From Leifsonia poae (GTDB taxonomy: Bacteria > Actinomycetota > Actinomycetes > Actinomycetales > Microbacteriaceae): a stretch of DNA of 64,000 nt. The position numbers and the translations under genes are program-made. This document shows positions 33,901 to 42,452 of the stretch, one piece after another. The DNA lies in the NCBI RefSeq assembly GCF_027921845.1, contig NZ_BSEN01000001.1, forward strand, positions 244,014 to 308,013, written 5' to 3'. Each line of letters starts with the position of its first letter. The first letter of the stretch is position 1. Below the pieces are notes generated by a model that saw only the letters and a list, made by a program, of their open reading frames with translations, searched no databases and was not told where the DNA came from.

Positions 33901-34097
33901 TCGGCCGGCGTTCCCCCGGTGTTCTTCAGCTCGATCCAGTCACCGGGCGTTCCGCCGTTCGACTCGACCTCGTTGATCACGACCGAGGGCATGGCGGCCG
34001 AGGCCGGCGCGGCGGGAGCGGTCAGGGCGACGAGCGGCGCGATGACCGCCAGCGAGGTGACGAGAGTGGCGAGGATGCCGAGCCGATGAGTGCGCAA
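30990..34097 (-). CDS. Multi-domain lamin-tail surface protein with LAATG signal
   Basis: A 1035-residue secreted protein. A signal peptide (LRTHRLGILATLVTSLAV..., ending PASAAMPS) is followed by four tandem lamin-tail-like domains of about 125 residues, each beginning INEVESNGGTPGDWIEL or a close variant and ending TKGAANDC. Then come a propeller-like region (about 500-880) and an Ig-like domain. The C-terminus has GLAATGSSVTAP, one TM and MRRPGRA: a class E sortase signal. A PGGGE linker precedes the last domain. The TTG at 34097 is chosen: AAGGAG lies 6 nt upstream and the signal peptide begins there. Function unknown; cell-surface binding is plausible. Confidence 0.8.
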   Translation of the reverse strand: MRTHRLGILATLVTSLAVIAPLVALTAPAAPASAAMPSVVINEVESNGGTPGDWIELKNTGGTPADLSGYVLRDDMDTDAFVIPDGTVVAAGGYYAADVESSYGLGGADQARLFAPDGTTLIDSYAWSAHAATTYGRCPDGTGAFRTTGSSTKGAANDCSLPVSTALKINEVESSGGTPGDWIELTNTGSTRVDASGYILRDNDDTHAFTIPDGTTIAAGGFYAADVESAFGLGAADSARLFGPDGTTLVDTYSWTAHAAVTYGRCPDGSGAFGNTVNATKGAANDCGTPTPATSVTINEVESNGGTPGDWVELKNTGSSAVDLTGWSVLDNDDTHTAVPFAAGSTIAAGGYFVVEEATLGFGLGAPDSARLYDAGHTLIDSYSWTQHAATTYGRCPDGTGSFATTTSSTKGAANDCGVPVRINEVESNGGTPGDWIELINNGAATVDLSGYILRDNDDTHTFTIPAGTTITAGGYLAEDVESAFGLGSADSARLFAPDGNTLIDTYSWTAHAATTYGRCPNGTGSFATTSAPTKGAPNACPGEVSLAPWPGGSSITTADDANVLGGNMSGLVYEPSGTSAPGVLWAVKNGPGTLFRLIWNGSVWTPDTANGWGAGKALHYPDGAGDPDSEGVTITSAGPDAGVYVSTERNNAVNGVSRPEVLRFDPTQSGASLTATGEWNLTSDLPVVAPNSGLEAVAWVPDAYLTTNGFADQHTGTAYDPASYPGHGDGLFFTGLEANGSIYAYALTASTGAFTRVATISSGMTGVMDLQFDQERQALWAACDDTCSGQTETLTIAASGAGAGTFTVADAFARPAGMPNINNEGFVTAPQAECVNGLKPVFWSDDTNDDGHALRAGTSDCTVASGPGGGEPGGGEPGGGEPGSASVSLGLGTISAGSTLHLSASGFDAGETVEIWLHSTPVKLAALSATSTGTIATTVTIPSTTAPGAHTLVVEGVSSGVTGSAPLTVTAAASVPPAFGPGAADPGTYPAANGSAAGLAATGSSVTAPLTVALLLAGLGVILLLVRMRRPGRA
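31451..31495. repeat. 15-bp in-frame repeat in the surface protein linker
   Basis: Three copies of GCTCGCCACCGCCGG, the last with one or two changes. It codes for PGGGE repeats on the minus strand, so variation in copy number would lengthen or shorten the linker without shifting the frame. Confidence 0.8.
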
Positions 34098-34280
34098 CAG
34101 AACTCCTTCTGCGAATCGGGTGATGAGCTCGATCGCATCGGCGGGATGCTCGCGCAGGACGGAGGGCCGGCGGCGGTGCGGTCCTCTGCAGCTTGGAGGA
34201 GCCGCGCAAATGCTTGGTGAACGGCCCGGGAACGGCCTCTGAACGCGGCTGGTTCTTGACCGCCGCACGTTTCCCGGTAT

Positions 34281-34303
34281 ATAAATACTGCGTAGCTATT
34301 TAT
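34281..34303. promoter_or_regulatory. Palindromic operator before padR
   Basis: ATAAATA and TATTTAT arms flank CTGCGTAGC, an AT-rich 23-bp imperfect palindrome 24 bp before the PadR start. PadR regulators usually bind such AT-rich palindromes, so autoregulation of the exporter operon is likely. Confidence 0.65.
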
Positions 34304-34326
34304 GGGGAATCCTTGGGGGGAACCAC

Positions 34327-34953
34327 ATGTCCATCAGGCAGAGCCTGCTCGCGATCCTCGATCAGGGCCCGTGCTACGGGTACCAGCTCCGCAGCGAATT
34401 CGAGCGGCGCACCGGCGCGACCTGGCCGCTCAACGTCGGCCAGATCTACAACACGCTCGACCGGCTCGAGCGTGACGGCCTGGTCGTCAAGACGGACTCC
34501 GATCCCGAGGGGCACGTCTATTACGCGATCACCGAGGCCGGCCGACGGGAGGTGTCGACGTGGCTGGCGTCCCCGGTCATACGGTCCGCGGCGACCCGGG
34601 ACGAGCTCGCCATCAAGCTCGCGATCGCGGTCACGCTGCCCGGGGTGGATCTCGCGCAGGTCATCCAGGTTCAGCGTCGCGCCACGTTGCGTACACTGCA
34701 GGATCTGACCAAGGCCAAGAACGCGTCGGCCGACCCGGCCGACACCCAGGACCTGGCAGGGCTCCTCGTGCTCGACTCATTGATCTTCGCGGCCGAGGCG
34801 GAGATCCGGTGGCTCGATCACTCGGAGACCCGGCTGGCGCGCGCGATCTCCTCCGGCGTGGCCGGCGCGCTGCCGCTCAGCACGGACATCCCGAAGCGAG
34901 GCAGGCCCGTTCGGGAGGACGACGACCTCCGAGCGGGCGAGGGCTCCCGATGA
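34327..34953 (+). CDS. PadR-family regulator
   Basis: A 208-residue repressor. The winged helix is in the N-terminal 85 residues (QSLLAILDQGPCYGYQLRSEFERRTG, NVGQIYNTLDRLERDGLV, YYAITEAGRREV). The C-terminal half is a helical dimerisation region. It heads a three-gene operon with an ABC ATPase and permease; the stop overlaps the ATPase start (ATGA), so it is co-translated. It probably senses a drug or peptide exported by the pump. Confidence 0.9.
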   Translation: MSIRQSLLAILDQGPCYGYQLRSEFERRTGATWPLNVGQIYNTLDRLERDGLVVKTDSDPEGHVYYAITEAGRREVSTWLASPVIRSAATRDELAIKLAIAVTLPGVDLAQVIQVQRRATLRTLQDLTKAKNASADPADTQDLAGLLVLDSLIFAAEAEIRWLDHSETRLARAISSGVAGALPLSTDIPKRGRPVREDDDLRAGEGSR

Positions 34954-35690
34954 GCCGCCAGTCGGAGCCCGACGAACTGCTCCGCCTCGACGGCGTCTCC
35001 ATGCACTATGGCTCCGGGGAGGCCTCAGTCACCGCTCTCGCCGGCGTCGACCTCACCGTCGCCCGTGGCGAGCTCGTCGCGATCATGGGGGCTTCGGGCT
35101 CGGGTAAGTCGACCCTGCTGACGATCGCCGGCGGCCTGACGATACCCACGAGCGGCGAGGTCATCGTCGACGGCCAGTGGCTCTCCGACCTGTCCGCCGC
35201 CCGGCTCGCCGCGCTGCGACGCCGATCGCTCGGCTTCGTGTTCCAGGACTTCAATCTGATTCCGGCCCTCACCGCCCTCGAGAACGTGACGCTCCCGCTC
35301 GAGCTCGACGGGTGGAAGAGTCGAAAGGCGCGCACGGCCGGTCTGACCGCCCTGGCCGCCGTCGAACTCGAGGATCGCGCGGGGCACTTTCCCGACGACC
35401 TGTCCGGCGGTCAGCAGCAGCGGGTCGCGATCGCGCGCGCGGTGGTCGGGTCCCGTCGCCTCATCCTGGCGGACGAGCCCACCGGCGCCCTCGATTCGCA
35501 CACCGGCGAGCTTGTGCTCCGGATGCTGCGCCGCCGGGTCGACGCCGGAGCCGGTGGCATCCTGGTCACGCACGACGCGCGCCACGCAGCGTGGGCCGAT
35601 CGGATCGTCTTCCTGCGCGACGGCCGGATCGTCGACGAGAGCCGCGCCGACTCGGCCGACTCGCTCCTCACCGGCCGCGCGAGCGCATGA
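34950..35690 (+). CDS. ABC transporter ATPase (MacB/LolD type)
   Basis: A 246-residue ATPase. Walker A is GASGSGKST, signature LSGGQQQRVAIARA, Walker B RLILADEPTGALD, and the D-loop and H-switch follow (VTHDARHAA). The GALDSHTG form is typical of FtsX-permease partners. Starts ATGA-overlapping padR and ends ATGA-overlapping the permease. Confidence 0.93.
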   Translation: MSRQSEPDELLRLDGVSMHYGSGEASVTALAGVDLTVARGELVAIMGASGSGKSTLLTIAGGLTIPTSGEVIVDGQWLSDLSAARLAALRRRSLGFVFQDFNLIPALTALENVTLPLELDGWKSRKARTAGLTALAAVELEDRAGHFPDDLSGGQQQRVAIARAVVGSRRLILADEPTGALDSHTGELVLRMLRRRVDAGAGGILVTHDARHAAWADRIVFLRDGRIVDESRADSADSLLTGRASA

Positions 35691-38572
35691 GCGCCCGCCG
35701 ACGCTCCGGGCATCCGGATGGCGACGCGCGACCCCCGGGAGGACTGCTGAACCGCGCGCGGATCGCCCTGCGGATCGCGCGCAGATCGAGCCTGCGGGCC
35801 CGCGGGCGGAGCGCCCTGATCGTCGGTCTCATCACCATCCCGGTGGCGGGGATGGCGGTGCTCACCCTGGTGATGGCCAGCACCACGCCGACGACGGCTG
35901 AGTACCTCACAGTCCAACTCGGCCGCACGCAGGCCTCGGTGCAGGTCGTCGCTCCCCCCGATAGCGGCGTAATCCAGGATCCGCGCTCCACGGCCTGGAC
36001 GAACACTCCGACAGACGACGCCCCCGAGTCGGGCGAGAGCCGGCGCATCGACGAGCTCGTGGCGCCCGGAACGCGGCTCATCCCGTTGCTCGGTGGCTCG
36101 GCGACAGTGCAGACGGCGTCGGGAATCGCTGCCGTACGCACGATGCTCGGCGAGACCTGGGACCCGGCGCTTGCGGGCCGGTACCGGCTCGCGGAAGGAC
36201 ACGCGCCACGGGCGGCCGGGGAGATCCTCGCCACCGTCGGAGGGCTCGAACGCCTCGGCATCCCGGTGGGCGGTTCCGTGCACCTGGTGGCTCCGGCGGA
36301 TCGGGAGGCGACCGTCGTCGGCGTTCTCGACGACCTCGAACTGCCGTCGAGCGAACCGGTGCTGTTCGGCATGCCGACCTCGTTCGGTGCCGACACCGAT
36401 CTTCTCGGCGACCCTCAGACCATCGCCTATCTGCCGGATGCGACGCTGTCGTGGGCGCAGGTGAAGGCTCTCAACGATCAGGGCGCCGTCGCCCTCTCGC
36501 GCGCCGTGCAGCTCCATCCGCCGCGCTCGACCGACTACGACGGCACGACCTTCGGCGACCGGGTCAACTACACGAGCACCCTGCTGATGGGCTCGATCAT
36601 CATCGGCTTCGCGCTCCTCGAGGTGATGCTGCTCGCCGGCGCGGCATTCATGGTGGGCGCGCGCGCCCAGGAGCGCTCCCTTGCCACGCTGGCCAGTGTC
36701 GGAGGAGCGCGCGGCACCCTCATTGCCGTCATCTCGTCGGGCGGGCTCATCCTCGGAGCGATCGGCGGCGTGCTCGGCGTCGCGGTGGGGGTCGGCCTGG
36801 GAACGCTCTTCATGGCCGCGACCGGCGACGGCAGCGCCACCCGCTACTGGGGTTTCCACCTTCCGCTGGCCACGCTCGTGTGGATCGCCCTCGCGGCCGT
36901 GGCCGTCGGCTGGCTCGGTGCGCTGATCCCCGCCGTGCGGGCATCCAGGATCGACGTGGTCGCCGCACTGCGAGGAGCGCGGCGGCCGTCGAAGCCGAGC
37001 ATCCGGCGCCCGATCGTGGGACTGGTGCTGCTCGCGCTGGGCGTGCTGCTGACCCTCGGTGGCGGTGCACTGTCGGTCGCGGTCTCGGCCGCGAACCGCT
37101 ACGGCCCGGACCACCCGATCGTGTGGGCCATGACCGGGATGCTGATCGGTGGACCGATCCTCGCGGTCCTCGGGCTCGTGCTGTGCAGCGGGCTGCTCCT
37201 GCGGCTCATCGCCCGAGCGCTGAGTCGTGCCGGAGTGCCTGCCCGCCTCGCCTCGCGGGACGCGGCGCGCAATCCCAGCCGCAGCGTCCCTGCGCTCGCG
37301 GTGATCATGACCACCGTTTTCGTGGCGGTCTTCGCGATGACGATGATCGCCAGCGGCGAGGCGACCGCGGGCGCCCAGTACCAGTACCGACTGCTCCCGG
37401 GCCAGGTCGGGCTGTCGACGTCAGCGACCGATCCACAGACGGGCACGTCGAAGGCCGTGCCCGGTTCGGAACTGGCCGACGCGGCGCGCGCGTCGCTGGA
37501 CGGCGCGAAGGTCCGAGTGCTCGCGAGCGTCGCCGATCCGACGTTTCTCAGCGGGGAGAGGACGACCGATCCGCACGCCCTTCTTCCCTCGCTCACCGTC
37601 CCCGCGGCCAACCAGTGCCCGGCGGACCTGAACTCTGTCAACTACGACGAGAGCATGACGTGGGGATCGTCGAACTCCGACGCGCCGGCCGCTGACTGGC
37701 GCTGCCAGAGCCAGGTGGTGCTGTACGGCGGCACCTGGAGCAACGCCGGCCGTCTGTGGGTGGGCGACGCGGACGACCTCTCCCTGATGCTCGGACGCGC
37801 CCCGGATGCTGCGTCACGCGCCACCCTCGAGAACGGTGGCGCCGTCTCCTTCTACCCGAACTACCTCGAGCACGGATCGGTCACGGTCTCCTGGTGGCCC
37901 GCAGACCACTGGGACAACGCGCAGCCGTTCGATGCCACGGCGCCCGCATCGCGCTCCGTGGCGCTGAAGGCGACGCTCGTCACGCCCGCGCATCCTCTGC
38001 CGTACGGCGCGCTCATCTCGCGCGCCACGGCCGATCGGCTCGGGCTGCAGTACACCGACGGACTGGTGCTCGCCGACCCGCGCACGGCGCCGACGCGAAA
38101 CCAGCTGGATGCGCTGAACGCCCGGATCAGCGCGGTCACCGGCTTTCCGGACAGCTTTGCGAGTTACGTGGAGACCGGTCCGCCGCGCGCGGCCGGCGGC
38201 TTCGCCTGGGCGCTCGTCGGTCTCAGCGCGCTCGTGGCCATCGCCGCGGCGGCGATCGCGATCGGGCTCGCCCGGGCCGACGGCCGGCGTGACGAGAACA
38301 CGTTGGCCGCCGTGGGGGCAAGCCCGCGGATCCGCCGCGGCTTCGGCTTCTGGCAGGCGGTCGTGCTCGCAGGGGTCGGGGCGGTGCTCGGCGCGCTCGT
38401 AGGTCTCGTACCCGCGCTCGCGCTGACCCTCCCGGGGTCCGCGACGCAGTTCAGTGCGCCGTGGCTGCAGATCGCCGTCGCCGCAACGGTGCTCCCCCTG
38501 GCGATCGCGTGCGCGAGCTGGCTCGCCCTCGGACGCCGCCCGACCGAACTGCGCCGCGCCGCCATCGAGTGA
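35687..38572 (+). CDS. FtsX-like ABC transporter permease
   Basis: A 961-residue permease. A short N-terminal stretch and TM1 (residues about 40-65) precede a large extracytoplasmic domain, then three TM helices (about 300-420, with LLAGAAFMVGARAQERSLATLASVGG), another TM block (about 450-560), a second large soluble loop and a final TM group (RAAGGFAWALVGLSALVAIAAAAIAIGL onward). This is a duplicated FtsX/MacB arrangement in a single chain. With the ATPase it probably exports lipids, peptides or drugs, controlled by the PadR protein. Confidence 0.88.
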   Translation: MSARRRSGHPDGDARPPGGLLNRARIALRIARRSSLRARGRSALIVGLITIPVAGMAVLTLVMASTTPTTAEYLTVQLGRTQASVQVVAPPDSGVIQDPRSTAWTNTPTDDAPESGESRRIDELVAPGTRLIPLLGGSATVQTASGIAAVRTMLGETWDPALAGRYRLAEGHAPRAAGEILATVGGLERLGIPVGGSVHLVAPADREATVVGVLDDLELPSSEPVLFGMPTSFGADTDLLGDPQTIAYLPDATLSWAQVKALNDQGAVALSRAVQLHPPRSTDYDGTTFGDRVNYTSTLLMGSIIIGFALLEVMLLAGAAFMVGARAQERSLATLASVGGARGTLIAVISSGGLILGAIGGVLGVAVGVGLGTLFMAATGDGSATRYWGFHLPLATLVWIALAAVAVGWLGALIPAVRASRIDVVAALRGARRPSKPSIRRPIVGLVLLALGVLLTLGGGALSVAVSAANRYGPDHPIVWAMTGMLIGGPILAVLGLVLCSGLLLRLIARALSRAGVPARLASRDAARNPSRSVPALAVIMTTVFVAVFAMTMIASGEATAGAQYQYRLLPGQVGLSTSATDPQTGTSKAVPGSELADAARASLDGAKVRVLASVADPTFLSGERTTDPHALLPSLTVPAANQCPADLNSVNYDESMTWGSSNSDAPAADWRCQSQVVLYGGTWSNAGRLWVGDADDLSLMLGRAPDAASRATLENGGAVSFYPNYLEHGSVTVSWWPADHWDNAQPFDATAPASRSVALKATLVTPAHPLPYGALISRATADRLGLQYTDGLVLADPRTAPTRNQLDALNARISAVTGFPDSFASYVETGPPRAAGGFAWALVGLSALVAIAAAAIAIGLARADGRRDENTLAAVGASPRIRRGFGFWQAVVLAGVGAVLGALVGLVPALALTLPGSATQFSAPWLQIAVAATVLPLAIACASWLALGRRPTELRRAAIE

Positions 38573-38676
38573 CGCTGAACTCCCCCGGCCGCGCGTCGCC
38601 GGTGGTGCGCAAACGCGTCGCCGGCTCGCCCAGTGGTGCGTTACCGCACGATCGGCGGCCGCGCGCGGCAACAGAA

Positions 38677-38705
38677 AAGGCGGGCCGTGTGACACGGCCC
38701 GCCTT
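38677..38705 (-). terminator. Terminator after tRNA-Ala
   Basis: AAGGCGGGCCGTGT / ACGGCCCGCCTT on the minus strand forms a 10-bp-plus stem with a short loop, followed by a TTTTCTGTT tail. It starts 5 nt after the tRNA 3' end. Confidence 0.8.
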
Positions 38706-38709
38706 CCGG

Positions 38710-38785
38710 TGGTGGAGCTAAGGAGATTCGAACTCCTGACCTCTTCGATGCGAACGAAGCGCGCTACCAACTGCGCCATAGCCCC
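38710..38785 (-). tRNA. tRNA-Ala (anticodon CGC)
   Basis: A full cloverleaf including an encoded CCA end. Acceptor arm GGGGCTA/TAGCTCC holds the G3:U70 pair that identifies alanine tRNAs. The anticodon loop is TTCGCAT, giving CGC, which reads GCG. TTCGAATC lies in the T-loop. Terminator follows. Confidence 0.97.
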
Positions 38786-38838
38786 GGGAACTGCTTAGAA
38801 ACGATATCACCCCCGCGGGCCGGATATCGAATCGACGA

Positions 38839-39942
38839 TCAGCTCGCGGCGCGGCGGCGGCGGAGCACCGCATCGAGATCCATCGTGCCGTCGCCGAGAC
38901 CGTCGACGAGGCCCATGGACGCGTACCGGCTCGGCACCGTGACGCCCGGCGCCGTGGCGATCGGCATCGACGGGCGTTCCGGCGCCACCGGGGCCGACGG
39001 GATGTTCGGCGCCACGTTCGGAGCGCTGACGGCCGGGCGAAGCGGGGTGGCCTCCGGTGCGAGTTCGGCGACCCGGCGGTCGATCTCGGCGCGTGCGGCG
39101 GAACGCCGCAGCTCGGTCGCGGCGTCGATGGAGGCCATGGCGCTCGCGGCGATGGTCCCGCGGGAGAGGTGGAGCGGCTTCGGAAGCGGCTGCGGGGTCC
39201 AGGTCTCCTGACGGCGGCGCTGCACCTGCGGCTGTGCCGCGTCCAGCTCGGCGTGGTCGTAGAGGCTCTGAGCGGTGGGAGCGGCGACCCGCGGGCGGGC
39301 CGCCTGCTCGACGGTCTGAGGGCGCGCGAGCCGGCCGAGCATCCCGAGCGAGCCCAGCGCGAGCACCGCGGAGGTGGCGAAGAGCGGCCAGGCGCCGGCG
39401 GTGACGAGCGCGGTGACGCCCGCGACGAGTCCGACGACGGACAGCACGAGCACCCCGGAGGTCAGGGCGCGGGCTCGGCGCAGGCGACGCCGGCGAAGCG
39501 GTGAGACGACGGGGGCGCCGGTCACGGTGGCGAGCGCACGGGCGCGTTCCGCTGCGGCGGCACGGGATGCCCGTTCCAGCGCGATCGCGGCACGGGCGGC
39601 ACGCTCGGCCTCCTCGGCTGCGAGACGTTCCTCCTCGGCGATGAGCTGCTCGCGACGTGCGTGCGCCGCTGCGGTGGCACGGGCCTCGGCCAGCGTCTTC
39701 TGCTCGGAGCGCTTGAGGATGCGCTGCTGCTCGGCGACGGTGCGGGCCGTGGCCTCCATGCGCACCTCATCCGGCAGTTCGCTGGTCTCGGCGAGGATGC
39801 GGAGCGTCTGCTGCAGCCGGACGGCGTTGCGCTCGGTCGCGAGGTACTCCCGCCGTCGCGCCCACACAGGGATGAGGTAGGCCAGCCACAACGCAGCGGC
39901 GATGGCCACGACGACCCCGCCACCCATCACATCCCCAGTCAT
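38839..39942 (-). CDS. Membrane protein with long coiled coil, unknown function
   Basis: A 367-residue protein. TM1 is residues 10-27 (VVVAIAAALWLAYLIPVW), followed by a basic/Ala-rich helix (30-140) that should be a coiled coil, then two TM helices (about 163-205), then a soluble tail with Pro/Ala-rich blocks. The pattern is seen in conserved actinobacterial membrane proteins, but I cannot name it. The ATG at 39942 follows TACCGT (39949-39954, minus strand) by 6 nt, a leaderless pattern. Located between GNAT and tRNA genes. Confidence 0.7.
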   Translation of the reverse strand: MTGDVMGGGVVVAIAAALWLAYLIPVWARRREYLATERNAVRLQQTLRILAETSELPDEVRMEATARTVAEQQRILKRSEQKTLAEARATAAAHARREQLIAEEERLAAEEAERAARAAIALERASRAAAAERARALATVTGAPVVSPLRRRRLRRARALTSGVLVLSVVGLVAGVTALVTAGAWPLFATSAVLALGSLGMLGRLARPQTVEQAARPRVAAPTAQSLYDHAELDAAQPQVQRRRQETWTPQPLPKPLHLSRGTIAASAMASIDAATELRRSAARAEIDRRVAELAPEATPLRPAVSAPNVAPNIPSAPVAPERPSMPIATAPGVTVPSRYASMGLVDGLGDGTMDLDAVLRRRRAAS

Positions 39943-40046
39943 GCCTCTACGGTAGGGGGCAGCGCATCCGGTGCCCTCAGGCGCGCAGGTGTGTCACCGA
40001 ACCTGCAGCCGAACCTGTCTGTTCACACAGACCGGCGACCGCGGCG

Positions 40047-40709
40047 CTAGCGGTCGCGAACGATCGGGATGGGCACCGCCGAGGCGGCGCGGTCCTCCGC
40101 CGGGATGGTCGCGACTTCCGTCGGCGCCTGGCCGTCGAGCCAGCGCCGGAGCACGCCCTGAGTCAGCTCCTCCGAGACGAGGCCGAAGCAGAAATGGTCG
40201 CGCCAGTCGCCGTTGATGTGGATGTACCGCCGGCGCAATCCCTCGTAGCGGAAGCCGAGCTTCTCGACCACGCGCAGGCTGGGGGCGTTCTCCGGCCGGA
40301 TGCAGATCTCCATGCGGTGCAGACCGAGCTGGTAGAAGCAGTAGTCCGTCGCGAGGGCGACAGCCGTCGGCGTGATGTTGCGGCCGGCGAACTGCTCCGA
40401 GATCCAATAGCCGATGGTCGCCGACGACAGCGACCCGTACGAGATCGACGAGACGTTCAGCTGACCGGCCAGCTCGCCGTCGTACTCCACGACGAACGGC
40501 AGCCCGTGACCGGCGCGCGCATTCGCCTGGAGCGACCGGATGCTCGCCCGTGTGTCGAACGACATCGGCGCGTACGGGCTGGTCGCCTCCCACTGGCGCA
40601 GCCAGCTGCGGTTGTCGAGCAGGGAGCGCTCCAGGGCGCGCGCATCACGGAGCCGGATGGGACGGAGTCCCACCCGTCCCTCTCCCAGCGTGGGTACGAC
40701 GATCGCCAC
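40047..40709 (-). CDS. GNAT acetyltransferase (RimJ/RimL-like)
   Basis: A 220-residue acetyltransferase. RAARDARALERSL-like start, SISYGSLSSATIGYWISEQFAGRNITPTAVALATDYCFYQLGLHRMEI is the acetyl-CoA region, and NAPSLRVVEKLGFRYEGLRRRYIHINGDWRDHFCFGLV is the typical C-terminal half of the RimJ/RimL group that acetylates protein or amino acid N-termini. Monocistronic. Confidence 0.9.
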   Translation of the reverse strand: MAIVVPTLGEGRVGLRPIRLRDARALERSLLDNRSWLRQWEATSPYAPMSFDTRASIRSLQANARAGHGLPFVVEYDGELAGQLNVSSISYGSLSSATIGYWISEQFAGRNITPTAVALATDYCFYQLGLHRMEICIRPENAPSLRVVEKLGFRYEGLRRRYIHINGDWRDHFCFGLVSEELTQGVLRRWLDGQAPTEVATIPAEDRAASAVPIPIVRDR

Positions 40710-40778
40710 GGACCTTCCTTTCGGCGTGCGCTGCTGCGTTCGCGCTGTTCTCGTAAGCGACGGCGACGGCCGCGCGCG

Positions 40779-41741
40779 CTAGTTGGACGATTCTGCCAGG
40801 GAATCGGCCGGCTCGGCGGGCATTTCCGCGACGATTTCGATCGGGTGATCTTCGAGACCGTCCGCGAACTCCTTGAGCCAGGGGCGCAGTTCCGGGCCGA
40901 GGTCGGAGCGGTCGACGGCCAGCTGCACGATCGCCTTGATGTAGTCGAGCCGGTCGCCCGTGTCGTAGCGGCGGCCGCGGAAGACGACGCCGTACACGCC
41001 ACCGGTCCAGTCCGGCGCGGCGGCCATCGCCTGCAGAGCATCCGTCAGCTGGATCTCGCCGCCCTTGCCCGGCTCGGTGCGCTCCAGCACATCGAATACC
41101 TCGGGGCGCAGCACGTACCGGCCGATGATCGCGAGGTTCGACGGGGCGTGCTCCTTGTCGGGCTTCTCCACCATGCCCACGATCTTCACCACGTCGTCGT
41201 CGTCGGTCAGCTCGACCTTCGCGGCGCCGTAGAGGTGGATCGAGTCGGGGTCGACCTCGAGCAGGGCGACGACGCTGGCGTTCTTCTCCTGCTGGACTTC
41301 GAGCATCCGGCTCAGCAGCGGGTCGCGGCTGTCGATGATGTCATCGCCGAGGAGCACGGCGAACGGCTCGCGTCCGACGTGCATCTTCGCCCGGAGCACC
41401 GCGTGCCCGAGACCCTTCGGGTCGCCCTGACGCACGTAGTGCATGTCGGCGAGGTCGGTGGAGTAGTTGACCTTCTCCAGCCGATCGGTGTCGCCCTTCT
41501 TGACCAGGGACTCCTCGAGCTCGGTGGCCCGGTCGAAGTGGTTCTCCAGCGCGTTCTTGTTGCGCCCGGTCACCATCAGAACATCGTGCAGCCCAGCGGC
41601 GACCGCCTCCTCGACCACGTACTGGATCGCCGGCTTGTCCACCACCGGGAGCATCTCTTTCGGCATCGCCTTGGTGGCGGGGAGGAACCGTGTTCCCAGA
41701 CCGGCCGCGGGAATGACTGCCTTCGTTACATGCTTTGCCAT
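40779..41741 (-). CDS. galU: UTP-glucose-1-phosphate uridylyltransferase
   Basis: A 320-residue nucleotidyltransferase, making UDP-glucose from glucose-1-phosphate and UTP. AVIPAAGLGTRFLPATKAMPKEMLPVVDKP (residues 6-35) is the GalU signature, and FAVLLGDDIID and GGEIQLTDALQ are also typical. TAACCT (41749-41754, minus strand) ends 7 nt before the ATG 41741, a leaderless pattern. The gene does not extend into the long upstream frame. Supplies UDP-glucose for envelope glycolipids or glycogen. Confidence 0.95.
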   Translation of the reverse strand: MAKHVTKAVIPAAGLGTRFLPATKAMPKEMLPVVDKPAIQYVVEEAVAAGLHDVLMVTGRNKNALENHFDRATELEESLVKKGDTDRLEKVNYSTDLADMHYVRQGDPKGLGHAVLRAKMHVGREPFAVLLGDDIIDSRDPLLSRMLEVQQEKNASVVALLEVDPDSIHLYGAAKVELTDDDDVVKIVGMVEKPDKEHAPSNLAIIGRYVLRPEVFDVLERTEPGKGGEIQLTDALQAMAAAPDWTGGVYGVVFRGRRYDTGDRLDYIKAIVQLAVDRSDLGPELRPWLKEFADGLEDHPIEIVAEMPAEPADSLAESSN

Positions 41742-41816
41742 GCTGCTCAGGTTATCGGGAATTGCCGATGCCCCGCCCACCGTCGACCTCCCGGCGCGAT
41801 CTCCTAGGATTGCGTC

Positions 41817-42401
41817 ATGGACTCGGACACTGCCAGCCATCGCAAGCGCGCCCTGCGCGCCGAGATCCGCGAACGACGGCAGAACCTCACCGCCACCGAG
41901 CGGGCGGCGGCGACAGCCGGCATCACCCGCAACCTCGTCGACCTCACGACAGACCTCTCCGCCCGGTCGATCGCCTGCTACCTCTCCACCACGATCGAGC
42001 CCGACACGCGCCCGTTCCTCAACTGGGCGCACACCCAGGGCCTGCGGGTGCTGCTGCCGATCTCGCGCGACGACGGGCTCCTCGACTGGACCACGGGCGA
42101 CGGCGAGACCGAGACGGAGGGCCTCTACGGGCTCCCGGAAGCCGTCGGCGAACTGCTCGGCCCGATCGCGATCAACGACGTCGACCTCATCATCGTGCCC
42201 GCCGCGTCCGTCGACGCGACCGGGATGCGGATGGGCTGGGGTCGCGGCTATTTCGACAAGACCCTCGGCAGCATGGAAAAATGTCCCCCGGTGTACGCCG
42301 TGCTGTTCGACGGTGAACTCGTCGACGAGGTACCGCGTGAGCGACACGATCAGCCGGTCGACGGCGCGGTCACTCCGACCAGGATCGCGCAGTTCACGTG
42401 A
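41817..42401 (+). CDS. 5-formyltetrahydrofolate cyclo-ligase
   Basis: A 194-residue enzyme that converts 5-formyl-THF to methenyl-THF using ATP. KRALRAEIRERRQNL starts the family, and the C-terminal VPAASVDATGMRMGWGRGYFDKTL is the conserved nucleotide/folate site. ATG 41817 follows TAGGAT (41805-41810) by 6 nt, so the mRNA is likely leaderless. Divergent from galU. Confidence 0.93.
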   Translation: MDSDTASHRKRALRAEIRERRQNLTATERAAATAGITRNLVDLTTDLSARSIACYLSTTIEPDTRPFLNWAHTQGLRVLLPISRDDGLLDWTTGDGETETEGLYGLPEAVGELLGPIAINDVDLIIVPAASVDATGMRMGWGRGYFDKTLGSMEKCPPVYAVLFDGELVDEVPRERHDQPVDGAVTPTRIAQFT

Positions 42402-42452
42402 GTGCTGCCCCCGGCGCCGCCATCCGCACTCCCCACCCATCGGAAGCCTGAC

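Noticed and set aside
32459-33990. Regularly spaced similar segments that might suggest a CRISPR array
   Set aside because: They are four coding copies of about 125-residue lamin-tail domains with a much longer period than CRISPR units and no unique short spacers.
30783-34220. 1145-codon plus-strand frame
   Set aside because: Antisense to the lamin-tail surface protein. It mirrors that protein's repeats, which explains its length and repetitive look.
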